From the NCBI GenBank assembly GCA_023957155.1, contig JAMLHK010000001.1, forward strand, positions 186,001 to 250,000: a stretch of 64,000 nucleotides of DNA. The letters are read 5' to 3'. The notes beneath the pieces are model-generated. The model ran no database searches. It saw nothing but the letters and a program-made list of their open reading frames with translations, and had not been told where the DNA came from. A program made the translations under genes and the position numbers. This document shows positions 42,612 to 51,328 of the stretch, piece after piece. The stretch's first letter is position 1. Each line of letters begins with the position of its first letter. The stretch is from Chitinophagaceae bacterium (lineage in GTDB: Bacteria > Bacteroidota > Bacteroidia > Chitinophagales > Chitinophagaceae).

Positions 42612-43853
42612 ATGATACAATTTGAACAGTTTGTTCTTCAAAACGGGTTAAGGGTTGTGGTTCATGAAGATCATTCCACACCCATGGCTGTAGTTAACGT
42701 CATGTATGATGTAGGCGCAAGGGATGAGGACCCCGCAAAAACAGGATTTGCCCATTTATTTGAACACCTGATGTTCGGTGGTTCGGTTCATATACCGTCT
42801 TATGATGAACCTTTGCAGCGTGCAGGCGGAGAGAATAATGCCTATACGACCAATGATCTTACTAATTATTACTGCCAGCTGCCGGCAGAAAATATCGAAA
42901 CTGCTTTTTGGTTAGAAAGTGACAGAATGTTAAGCTTAGCCTTTGGCGAAAAGAGTCTTGAAACGCAGCGTAAAGTGGTCAGCGAAGAATTTAAGGAGCA
43001 TTACCTGAATAAGCCGTATGGAGATGCCTGGCATAAGTTACGCAAGCTTGCCTATACCCAACATCCCTATAGCTGGATGACCATTGGTGCAGAACTCAGT
43101 CATATTGAAAATGCAACGCTGGAAGATGTAAAGCATTTTTTCTTTAAGCATTACTGTCCCATAAACGCTATTCTTACCGTAGCGGGTCATGTTACCACCG
43201 ATCAGGTAAAGGAACTTGCTGAAAAATGGTTTGGCGATATCCCTTCAGGGAAGAAGTACATCCGTAATCTTCCCCAGGAGCCCCGGCAGACTGCTCCCCG
43301 AAGGATGGAAGTTCATGCCGGCGTACCCGTAGACGCATTGTATACCTGCTGGCATATCTGCTCACGGACCGACAGCAGGTACCATGCAACCGACCTGCTT
43401 ACGGAAGTATTAAGCGGTGGGGCATCTTCCCGGCTGTTTCAATCTCTCGTAAAAGAAAAACAACTCTTCAGTAATATCAGCTGCTATCATTTCGGAAGTA
43501 TAGACCCCGGACTGGTTACCATTGAAGGCAAGTTAGTGAAAGGCGTAAAAATAGAAGATGCCGAAGCTGCAGTGGAAACGGAGATCCAAAAAATAAAAGA
43601 TACGGTTATTGAAGAGAAGGAGCTGCAGAAAGTAAAGAACAAAACAGAGAGCCTGATCACGTTTGAAGATATGAGCCTGATGAACCGGGCAGGAAGTCTT
43701 TCTTTTTATACTTTACTCGGTAACGCCAACCTGATCAATGATGAATTAGCCAGATACCAGCAGGTTTCAGCAGCCGAAATACAGCAGGAAGCCCATACCA
43801 TTTTTAATCCCGATAACAGCACTACGCTGTATTATTTAAGTAACCAGCAATAA
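42612..43853 (+). CDS. M16-family zinc metallopeptidase, catalytic subunit
   Basis: The 413-residue protein is a two-domain half of an M16B peptidase. The inverted zinc motif HxxEH is AHLFEHLMF (H48, E51, H52), with the distal glutamate in the EKSLETQRKVVSEEF segment about 75 residues later. No signal peptide is evident, so it may be cytoplasmic, or exported by an unseen route. It is followed 16 bp later by a second M16 protein without the zinc motif, a catalytic/non-catalytic pair like mitochondrial processing peptidase or the bacterial PqqF-like pairs. Confidence 0.91.
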   Translation: MIQFEQFVLQNGLRVVVHEDHSTPMAVVNVMYDVGARDEDPAKTGFAHLFEHLMFGGSVHIPSYDEPLQRAGGENNAYTTNDLTNYYCQLPAENIETAFWLESDRMLSLAFGEKSLETQRKVVSEEFKEHYLNKPYGDAWHKLRKLAYTQHPYSWMTIGAELSHIENATLEDVKHFFFKHYCPINAILTVAGHVTTDQVKELAEKWFGDIPSGKKYIRNLPQEPRQTAPRRMEVHAGVPVDALYTCWHICSRTDSRYHATDLLTEVLSGGASSRLFQSLVKEKQLFSNISCYHFGSIDPGLVTIEGKLVKGVKIEDAEAAVETEIQKIKDTVIEEKELQKVKNKTESLITFEDMSLMNRAGSLSFYTLLGNANLINDELARYQQVSAAEIQQEAHTIFNPDNSTTLYYLSNQQ

Positions 43854-43869
43854 AGCAAGTACGGATAAC

Positions 43870-45150
43870 ATGCCTAACAGACAATTGCCCCCGGAAACTA
43901 AAGATGCCATAGCCTATACACTTGAACTAAAGCCCTTCCGGAAGTTTATTTTAGACAACGGGGTGGCGGTATATGCAATAGATGCAGGTGCGGAAGAGGT
44001 TGTTCAATTAGAGCTGGTTTTTAAAGCCGGTAACTGGTACGAGCCCGCGAACCTTGTGGCTTCTGCCACCAATTACCTTCTCAAAAACGGCACCTCACAA
44101 AAAAATGCATTCCATATCAATGAACATTTTGAATATTACGGATCTTATCTTAACCGTGCGTGTTATAATGAAACTGCCGCCCTTAGCTTACACAGCTTAA
44201 CGAAACATCTCCGCCAGTTGTTACCCGTTATACAGGAGCTGATCTCCGACTCGGTTATGCCTGAAGCAGAATTAGATATTTACAGGCAAAACATGAAGCA
44301 AAAGCTTGTGGTAAATCTCAGGAAATGCGATTTTGTAGCCAACCGGTTAATTGATGAATATGTGTTCGGGATTGATCATCCTTATGGCAAATACAGCTCT
44401 ACGATAGCTTACGATGCATTGCAGCCCGAGCAGCTCCGCCGTTTTTTTGACCGGTATTATGTAAACGGGCACTGCTGCATCTTTGTAGCGGGAAGATTAC
44501 CGGCTGATATAGAACCTTTGCTGAATAAAACTTTCGGGAGCTTACCGCTAAATCAAATACCGATACCGGATGTAACACATCCTGTTGAAGCAGCCACGGA
44601 GAAAAAATACCGGATCATCAATGATCCCAAAGGCATCCAGGGTGCTATACGCATGGCCCGCCCTTTCCCGGGCATACACCATCCCGATTTCACCAGGGTG
44701 CAGGTGCTTAATATGCTCTTCGGCGGTTATTTCGGCTCCAGGCTGATGAGCAATATCCGGGAAGATAAAGGATATACCTACGGCATTCAGAGCTATATCC
44801 AGAATCATCTGCACGAAACCGCCTGGATGATCAGCACGGAAGCCGGCACAGCAGTTTGCGAGGCTACTATAGAAGAAGTATATAAGGAAATGCAGATACT
44901 GCGGGAAAAACAAGTAGAGGAGGGAGAGCTGCTGCTGGTAAAGAACTACATCATCGGCACAATCCTGGGCGACCTGGATGGTCCTTTTCATATCCTTGGG
45001 CGATGGAAAAACATCATTCTCAATCAACTCGGGGAAGACTACTTTTATAAGTCAATAACGGATATCAAAAGTATAACGGTCAAAGAAGTACGGGAATTAG
45101 CTAATCAATACCTGCAACCGGAAGCATTTTATGAATTAGTGGTGGTGTAA
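43870..45150 (+). CDS. M16-family peptidase-like protein, non-catalytic subunit
   Basis: The 426-residue protein shares the M16 fold (RKFILDNGVAVYAI, VQLELVFKAGNWYEPANLVASA, and the C-terminal LFGGYFGSRLMSNIREDKGYTYG). It lacks the HxxEH zinc motif: the corresponding helix reads ATNYLLKNGTSQKNA. GYFGSRLMSNIREDKGYTYG carries the conserved Arg/Tyr pair that binds substrate in the partner subunit. It therefore most likely forms a heterodimer with the gene 16 bp upstream. A strong pair of inverted repeats follows the stop codon. Confidence 0.91.
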   Translation: MPNRQLPPETKDAIAYTLELKPFRKFILDNGVAVYAIDAGAEEVVQLELVFKAGNWYEPANLVASATNYLLKNGTSQKNAFHINEHFEYYGSYLNRACYNETAALSLHSLTKHLRQLLPVIQELISDSVMPEAELDIYRQNMKQKLVVNLRKCDFVANRLIDEYVFGIDHPYGKYSSTIAYDALQPEQLRRFFDRYYVNGHCCIFVAGRLPADIEPLLNKTFGSLPLNQIPIPDVTHPVEAATEKKYRIINDPKGIQGAIRMARPFPGIHHPDFTRVQVLNMLFGGYFGSRLMSNIREDKGYTYGIQSYIQNHLHETAWMISTEAGTAVCEATIEEVYKEMQILREKQVEEGELLLVKNYIIGTILGDLDGPFHILGRWKNIILNQLGEDYFYKSITDIKSITVKEVRELANQYLQPEAFYELVVV

Positions 45151-45156
45151 AGGAGA

Positions 45157-45180
45157 AGCCGCCTCAAAAGTGAGACGGCT
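45157..45180 (+). terminator. GC-rich hairpin after the M16 pair
   Basis: AGCCGCCTCA (45157-45166) pairs with TGAGACGGCT (45171-45180) with one mismatch around AAAG. It starts 6 bases after the M16 stop codon. Confidence 0.55.
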
Positions 45181-45184
45181 CTGA

Positions 45185-45229
45185 TATGAAGTCTTTTAAT
45201 CAGCCATTAGTTGATTAAAAGACTTCATA
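45185..45229. terminator. 18-bp perfect inverted repeat between convergent genes
   Basis: The arm at 45185-45202 (begins TATGAAGTC, ends AATCA) pairs perfectly with 45212-45229 around a 9-base loop. Each stem has a run of four T or A. It ends 4 bases before the stop of the minus-strand lipoprotein gene and is well placed as a bidirectional terminator. Confidence 0.6.
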
Positions 45230-45233
45230 AATA

Positions 45234-46145
45234 CTATAGTGAAATAATGAATTCTCCGTTCCCGAAATTTCCCTGGTCAACACTCCATTTAAGGTCCAGT
45301 GTAATCGTATTATTACAGGCATCTACGGTGCCAGAACCTTCTACTGCGAGGTTAGTATATCCCCAAATAGTAGGTTCTACTACCTGTTTTTCTACAGTAG
45401 CCGTAAACGCTTTAAAATTAATTTTGATCAGGAAACTCGAAGCCGGATTCTCATTCAGCCCGGAAAGTTTAAGTATATCATCACCTTCCTGTGTTATGGT
45501 AGCTTCATAATCCCCTTCGTAGAAAAAGGGATCCTCTATTGCCACATCGTCCACAAAATTTTCAAGCGCTAACGGACAAACCGCGTTGAAAACAATATTT
45601 GTCTTCGAGTCGGGCCAATTATTAACATCGGAAGAAACGGTATTGGGAGAGCTACCTTTCGCAGGATCCTTCTTACTCGGCAAGGTAACAAATCCAGGTA
45701 TTACGGTACCATCTTTCAGTGTAAAGTCTGTCCGTAACTCAAATTTATAACCCGGAACGATATCTTCTATGTTAATATTGAACAAAGCCGCCAGATCAGC
45801 ACCGGTGATATCAATAGCTGCTGAGGGAAAAGTAGTTATTCCCGTTTTAAATTTCCTGATATCCTTATAGTTATTATTCATCACTATACTGATATCTGCC
45901 GACTGGGGAATGGTTTTCTGGTCTTCCGGAAAATAAAGCCCCAGGGTAAACCTGCTCTTAAAATCCTCTGGCTGCTGTATAACCAGATCAGCATCCGCAT
46001 CCATAGTGAATTTTGGCACCGGTGCCACATCCATCACGGGGAAATTCGGGATCTTATCCGGTCCATATTCTTTTTTACAACCGGTAAAAAGCATCAATGA
46101 CAGCGTAAAAGCCATTAGTGCCGTTATTTTAGATATATGTTTCAT
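45234..46145 (-). CDS. Putative surface lipoprotein of the SusC/SusD operon
   Basis: The 303-residue protein has a lipoprotein signal (MKHISKITALMAFTLSLMLFTGCKKE, cysteine at about 23). The rest is beta-rich and acidic, with no motif I recognise. The order SusC, SusD, this gene matches loci where the third gene is a surface glycan-binding or accessory lipoprotein (SusE/SusF-like by position only). It follows susD by 41 bp. The C-terminal half (DYEATITQEGDDILKLSGL) looks like an immunoglobulin- or lipocalin-like sandwich. Function is not known; ligand binding at the cell surface is inferred. Confidence 0.75.
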   Translation of the reverse strand: MKHISKITALMAFTLSLMLFTGCKKEYGPDKIPNFPVMDVAPVPKFTMDADADLVIQQPEDFKSRFTLGLYFPEDQKTIPQSADISIVMNNNYKDIRKFKTGITTFPSAAIDITGADLAALFNINIEDIVPGYKFELRTDFTLKDGTVIPGFVTLPSKKDPAKGSSPNTVSSDVNNWPDSKTNIVFNAVCPLALENFVDDVAIEDPFFYEGDYEATITQEGDDILKLSGLNENPASSFLIKINFKAFTATVEKQVVEPTIWGYTNLAVEGSGTVDACNNTITLDLKWSVDQGNFGNGEFIISL

Positions 46146-46186
46146 TTTATTTTGATCTTTATTTTTTATAATAGACTTTACCGCTC

Positions 46187-47929
46187 TTAATTCATCCAGA
46201 ACACTTTAAAACTTGCTAAGTTTTCTTTCTGTGCCGGAGCTTTTCTATTCAATTCCAGTTCGCGCTCACTCCAGGGTAAAGATACCGGGTACGACCTGCT
46301 GGTAATTACAGGTATAAGTGGTGCATTGTCTAACTCAACATTTCCGTTAACCGGGGGCTGAAAATTGCCATCGGGCGCCATTTCCTGATTGTTAGAATCA
46401 AAAATTACCGGATATTTTGTTCTCCTGTAATCATTATAGCAATCCACCGAATTACCGCCAAAGTTGGATATCCATTTTTGTGTCATGATGATTTCCATTT
46501 GCTTATCGGCACTACTATTTTCAAATAGTGTTACGACTGCATTGATGAAATTATTCGCCGCACTGGTGCCGGCAAGCTTAGGTACGGTTTGATTAACCGT
46601 TCCCGCTTTTGCTACCACGTAATCCACCTGCTCTATGGCAGCATTCAATGCTTCCTCTAATTTATCTTTTGCGACTGCGGCCCCACCGGCCACCACCCCG
46701 GATTGGATCAGCTCGGCTTCAATAAATAAGCGGTCTGCATACGTAAGCATTCTAAAAGGAGCTGCCCCGGTACCACTGGCAGCGGTTACACCGTCTCCTC
46801 CGCTACCTTTTCCGTCATCATACCGCCCGGCTGCAGGATAAATGCCCATCACCGTGGTAGATTTGTCATGCGATTTATCCCTGTTAACGCCTACGGAACC
46901 AAACACGATACTGCAAAAACCGCCATCGCGATATTCTATCTGATTACCTTCAACATTTGGCTCATCCGCCTGCAACTGGTTAAAAAAGTAATAGGGAACC
47001 CGGGGGTCTTCAATGCCGGAGAATACATTGAAATCTTTTGCCATCCCATTAACATTTTTCATATTGTACCCCTTCATGATTTCATAAAACCAAGGGCTTA
47101 TATTAATAGACCGCTGTGTTGCATAATAATCCGCAAAAAACGGGCTTCTCTCGTTCGGCGAAGAGGAAGTACCATAAGGAAAAACAAGGGATTCATCAGT
47201 CGCACCAATCAGATTATTTTCAGACAGTAATCCATTTACCGGGCCGGAAACATCCTGCACTAACCTTACCTGGTTATACAGTTTTAACTTGATGGTATTG
47301 GCCGCTTTGATCCAAGAATCTACATCCCCACCATAGATCAGGTCATCAGAACCTGGACTACTGGTATTCTCAGCTGCGGTATTATTTAAGTCGGCAATAC
47401 CTTCATCTATTAATACGAATAGCTGCGGATAAATATCCTTTCCCAGATCAAATGCCGGAGCCGCAAAACCTGCACCTCCCTGGTAGTCGTTAGATTCAGA
47501 AAAAGGCACATCACCAAAGATGTCTACAAGCTGGCTGTAGGCATAAGCCTTAAGAATTTTTGCTATGCCACTGTAGATCGCATTTTCCGATTCTTCGGCC
47601 TTTTTAATAATCTCTTCGCAATTGCGGATCGCATCAGTGTAAATATGGGTCCACGCCGTATTTACATCCTTTCCTTCCGTACCATACTTGTCAGGGTATT
47701 CCCGCATAGTGATCTGGTGGGTATAAACGGAAAGTATGTAACTGAATCCTTCAGAACCATTTTCACCAAACCCAAGATAATCAGCAAGCGATTTTTGAAC
47801 ACTGGGCAATAACTTGGACTCTGCCATTTCTGTCGGATCATTAGGATCTCTGTTGACGTCAAGATACCCTTTTGTACATGACATAGAAAACAACAGGATA
47901 ACAGGTAATATATATTTTAAGTATTTCAT
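46187..47929 (-). CDS. SusD/RagB family nutrient-binding outer-membrane lipoprotein
   Basis: The 580-residue protein has a lipoprotein signal (MKYLKYILPVILLFSMSCTKG, cysteine at 18) followed by YLDVNRDPNDPTE, the start typical of the SusD-like type 2 family. Tetratricopeptide-like helices follow (YAYSQLVDIFGDVPFSE, a strong signature). The C-terminal ASNFGGNSVDCYNDYRRTKYP-type segment (WISNFGGNSVDCYNDY) is also characteristic. SusD lids cover the SusC channel and bind oligosaccharides or peptides. It lies 28 bp after susC. No glycosidase or sulfatase gene is nearby, so the substrate cannot be guessed. Confidence 0.92.
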   Translation of the reverse strand: MKYLKYILPVILLFSMSCTKGYLDVNRDPNDPTEMAESKLLPSVQKSLADYLGFGENGSEGFSYILSVYTHQITMREYPDKYGTEGKDVNTAWTHIYTDAIRNCEEIIKKAEESENAIYSGIAKILKAYAYSQLVDIFGDVPFSESNDYQGGAGFAAPAFDLGKDIYPQLFVLIDEGIADLNNTAAENTSSPGSDDLIYGGDVDSWIKAANTIKLKLYNQVRLVQDVSGPVNGLLSENNLIGATDESLVFPYGTSSSPNERSPFFADYYATQRSINISPWFYEIMKGYNMKNVNGMAKDFNVFSGIEDPRVPYYFFNQLQADEPNVEGNQIEYRDGGFCSIVFGSVGVNRDKSHDKSTTVMGIYPAAGRYDDGKGSGGDGVTAASGTGAAPFRMLTYADRLFIEAELIQSGVVAGGAAVAKDKLEEALNAAIEQVDYVVAKAGTVNQTVPKLAGTSAANNFINAVVTLFENSSADKQMEIIMTQKWISNFGGNSVDCYNDYRRTKYPVIFDSNNQEMAPDGNFQPPVNGNVELDNAPLIPVITSRSYPVSLPWSERELELNRKAPAQKENLASFKVFWMN

Positions 47930-47957
47930 ATTCCTAAGTATTTTAAATTCAAAAGGA

Positions 47958-50900
47958 TTAGAAAGTAATTTTTAGGTTAATTCCCAATCTTCTGGTGGTT
48001 GGCGCTGTTGAAAATTCAAAACCCTGAATTGAATTTGAATAGGTGCTGACTTCAGGATCAAAGTTGGATGACCGTGGAACGTAGGGAGCAAAATGCCACA
48101 GGTTTCTTCCGGAGAAACTTAATGTAGCACCACCAATGGGAAGCCTGGTAAAGAGGCGTTTAGGTAAATTGTACCCTACAGTAAGCTCTCTGAAATGATA
48201 AACGGTGGCATCATAAATAGACCATTCATCCTGCCCGTTAATGGCAAAAGTACCGGCGGTACCACCACCGGAAAAGAACAGATCATTCGTGCTCAGTCGC
48301 GTAACATTCCTTATAGGCTGTCCTTTATCATCCAATAAAGGAACTAGATCATCAGGATCGCCATATACTCCGGGTATGATCCAGGAGGTTTCCCTTTCTT
48401 CCGTATCTTTTAATACACCACGTCCCAACATTGAATTAAGTGTAACAGAATACAGGTCTCCACCTTTGGTTATATCAAATACGGCATTTAAAAAGAACCC
48501 TTTATAAGTTATAGTATTGATCAAGCCAACTTTAAAATCAGGGTTGGGATTGCCAATCATTGCCGGGCTTTTGGCATTGAGTACCATCCCGGTACTCGGA
48601 TCAATCAATAAATTGCCGTCTTTATCTCTCGCGCTTACCGATCCCCTGATATATCCATAAGGTAAGCCGGGTTCGAAATAGGGACCAACGTCTGTGAATA
48701 CACCACCGCGCGACATCCTTTCAAGTGAATCCAACAAGCTTACCACTTCCGTCTTTATTTTGGTAAAAGTACCCCTGACCTCCCAATTAAAATTCCTGTT
48801 GCTAATGGGCGAACCATGTATTTCTACTTCCCACCCTTTATTGGATATTACACCTGCATTAACAACAGCACCTTCATAACCGGTAGATGCAGGCACATCA
48901 ATTTCCACAATCTGGCTGGTAGAACGCTTATCGAAAGCCGTTACATCAAATCCCAGTCTTCTCTTAAAAAATTCGAGATTAATTCCCAATTCATACTCTG
49001 AAGTAAATTCGGGTTTAAGAAAGGCATTGGCAGCGGTAGTCGAAGCTCCGCCGACAGCCTGTCCCAAAAACGGATCTGTAACTTCGTATGTATCCACCAA
49101 AAGATAAGGGTCGGCGTCTCTCCCCACTTTAGCCCAGGCTGCACGGATCTTTCCGTAGGAGAACTTATCACCCTGAATATTGAAAGCATCGGAAAAGATA
49201 AAAGAAGCAGATGCAGAAGGGTAAAAATAGCTCCGGTTTTCCTTCGGAAGGGTAGAAGACCAGTCGTTTCTTCCGGTAACATTCAAAAATAAATAATTCC
49301 GGTATCCCAGGGTAACATCTGCAAAAGCTCCCCAAAGTCTTCTGATAGAAGATTCTGACTTTTTAATGGTTTTATCTTTGGTGTTTGCCAAGGTAAATAT
49401 ACCGGGAGCAATTATCTCGTTACCTTTTACTTCGGATTCTTTACTTGTTCTTTGGTATACCGTTTGCCCCACAATGGTTTTAAGGGTAAAGTCTTCATTC
49501 TTTAGTTTAGGAGTAAGTGTCAGTAAAAAGTTGGACTCGATGGTTTGTATCCGGTAATTTCCTTCAATTATCTGTCCTACATTTTCCGCAGCACGGGATC
49601 CTATATCCGTAATTTCAAGACGGTTGGCATTATAAGTATTGGTACCTATCTGGTAAGATGCGTTTAACCATTTAGTAATATCATACTCTAAAGACAATCC
49701 TGCCACATACCTGTCAGTATTGGTTGTAATAACATTGTGCTCATTTGCCCATCTCGGGTTATCATACTGGTCTTTACTGGTGGATACGGGAGCCCCATTT
49801 GCATCCTCATAAGGCAGGTTCAAGTCCCAGTTCCGGGCTAAAAATAAAGAACGCGCAAACGAAGAAGATACTCCGTCAATCTGGTTTTCACCAAACATGC
49901 CCCCTTTTTGACCTGTATTACTGTAGCTAAAGTTGCCCCGTAGGGTAAGCCCGTTATCCAATCGGGAAACACCGCCTAATGCAATATTGTTTCTTTTGAA
50001 ATTAGACTTAGGAACATAGCCGCCGTGCTGCAGAGTGCTTGCCGTAGCGCTGAGGGATGATTTTTCATCTCCACCACTAACGGATACCGAGTTTTCGGTA
50101 ACTATTCCCGTCTCAAAAAGATCCTTCACATTATTGGGGTAGGCCCTGTAGGGTACTTTCGGACCAAACTGATCTGGAAAAGCTTTTAAATAATCAGGCC
50201 ATGTGGGAATTGAATCTAATGTTCCAAACTTTGGCCCCCATGATCCGTTTGCAGCCGAATACGTAAAAGCAGAACCAGCCCCATAACTATTTTGATATTC
50301 AGGAAGATTGGCCACATTCTCAAACGACACGGAGCTGCTGTAAGTAACTTCCGTTCCCTTTTTCGATCTTCCGGCAGAACCGGATTTTGTTTTAATGATC
50401 AAAACCCCGTTAGAAGCCCTTGAACCATATAATGCGGCAGCTGAAGAACCTTTCAATACAGACATAGAAGCGATGTCATTAGGATCCAGGGAGGATAGCC
50501 CGTTCTGATAGGCACCACCGCCTTCCAACTGCTTCGATGTATTAAACTGGGAATTATCATAAGATATACCATCAACAATGACCAGCGGCTCATTACTTCC
50601 GAAGAAAGAAGTATATCCGCGAATATTGATGCGCGTGGCTGCACCGGGTGTGCCTTCTCCCTGACGGATATCAACACCAGCAACCTTACCCTGCAACCCT
50701 TTTAACATGTCCGGTTCGGAGTTTTGCACCAGCGTACCCGGCTCAACCTTTGTTACGGAATAACCCAGCGCTTTTTCCGTCCTGGTGATACCCAAAGCGG
50801 TAACTACTACTTCCTCCAGGTTAGTTGCAGCGGCTAAGCTGACGGATAAAACATTCTGGTTACCTACCTGAACCTCCTGCTCTTTAAACCCGGAAGCACT

Positions 50901-51113
50901 TATGATGAGTATGGCACCCGGGGCTACTGTAATACTAAAGTTCCCGTCCTCGTTGGCAGCCACCCCGGTTGAGCTTCCTTTTACGGCTATCGTAGCATAA
51001 GGAACAGGGTCACCGGTTTGATCAACTACACGTCCGGTTACGGTTTTTGTTTGTGACCATGCAAATACCGAATAGAGTATCAGCACTGTCAGCAGTGATG
51101 AAATTTTTCTCAT
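47958..51113 (-). CDS. SusC/RagA family TonB-linked outer-membrane protein
   Basis: From the ATG at 51113 the protein has 1051 residues. It has a signal peptide (MRKISSLLTVLILYSVFAWSQ), then a carboxypeptidase-like beta-sandwich (about 22-100, VTGRVVDQTGDPVPYATIAVKG). A TonB-dependent plug follows (LQGKVAGVDIRQGEGTPG, and SVLKGSSAAALYGSRASNG, about 110-230) and a beta-barrel to the C-terminal GINLKITF. It imports substrates across the outer membrane with its SusD lid. No STN domain is present, so regulation by an anti-sigma factor is not expected. A TTG at 51134 lies on the -7 box and is rejected as the start. Confidence 0.94.
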   Translation of the reverse strand: MRKISSLLTVLILYSVFAWSQTKTVTGRVVDQTGDPVPYATIAVKGSSTGVAANEDGNFSITVAPGAILIISASGFKEQEVQVGNQNVLSVSLAAATNLEEVVVTALGITRTEKALGYSVTKVEPGTLVQNSEPDMLKGLQGKVAGVDIRQGEGTPGAATRINIRGYTSFFGSNEPLVIVDGISYDNSQFNTSKQLEGGGAYQNGLSSLDPNDIASMSVLKGSSAAALYGSRASNGVLIIKTKSGSAGRSKKGTEVTYSSSVSFENVANLPEYQNSYGAGSAFTYSAANGSWGPKFGTLDSIPTWPDYLKAFPDQFGPKVPYRAYPNNVKDLFETGIVTENSVSVSGGDEKSSLSATASTLQHGGYVPKSNFKRNNIALGGVSRLDNGLTLRGNFSYSNTGQKGGMFGENQIDGVSSSFARSLFLARNWDLNLPYEDANGAPVSTSKDQYDNPRWANEHNVITTNTDRYVAGLSLEYDITKWLNASYQIGTNTYNANRLEITDIGSRAAENVGQIIEGNYRIQTIESNFLLTLTPKLKNEDFTLKTIVGQTVYQRTSKESEVKGNEIIAPGIFTLANTKDKTIKKSESSIRRLWGAFADVTLGYRNYLFLNVTGRNDWSSTLPKENRSYFYPSASASFIFSDAFNIQGDKFSYGKIRAAWAKVGRDADPYLLVDTYEVTDPFLGQAVGGASTTAANAFLKPEFTSEYELGINLEFFKRRLGFDVTAFDKRSTSQIVEIDVPASTGYEGAVVNAGVISNKGWEVEIHGSPISNRNFNWEVRGTFTKIKTEVVSLLDSLERMSRGGVFTDVGPYFEPGLPYGYIRGSVSARDKDGNLLIDPSTGMVLNAKSPAMIGNPNPDFKVGLINTITYKGFFLNAVFDITKGGDLYSVTLNSMLGRGVLKDTEERETSWIIPGVYGDPDDLVPLLDDKGQPIRNVTRLSTNDLFFSGGGTAGTFAINGQDEWSIYDATVYHFRELTVGYNLPKRLFTRLPIGGATLSFSGRNLWHFAPYVPRSSNFDPEVSTYSNSIQGFEFSTAPTTRRLGINLKITF

Positions 51114-51131
51114 GTTGTCAAGTTTAATAGG

Positions 51132-51160
51132 CAAAGGTACTGAGATTTGAGAAATACCAA
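51132..51160 (-). promoter_or_regulatory. Promoter of the susC operon
   Basis: On the minus strand TTG (51160-51158) is followed after 18 bases by TACCTTTG (51139-51132), an exact -7 box. Transcription would start near 51125, about 12 bases before the ATG. The -33 element lies inside an inverted repeat. Confidence 0.55.
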
Positions 51161-51191
51161 TTTTTTGTGAAATTTTAAAAAATTGGGTATT
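51153..51191. promoter_or_regulatory. Operator-like inverted repeat at the susC promoter
   Basis: The arm at 51153-51166 (AATACCAATTTTTT) pairs with 51177-51191 (AAAAAATTGGGTATT) over 14 bp with a single bulged base, around a 10-base loop. It covers the -33 element and extends upstream of the susC promoter. Confidence 0.55.
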
Positions 51192-51328
51192 TATTCACAC
51201 TTTAGACAATTTAGCTCCTTTTTTTGCTGCATATTTTACAAAATTTTCTAACCCCGGATAGATGAAATCCTTCTCTTTTACGATTTTGCCCGGTTAAATA
51301 TGGGAAGAACGAAATCAACTACACCCCT

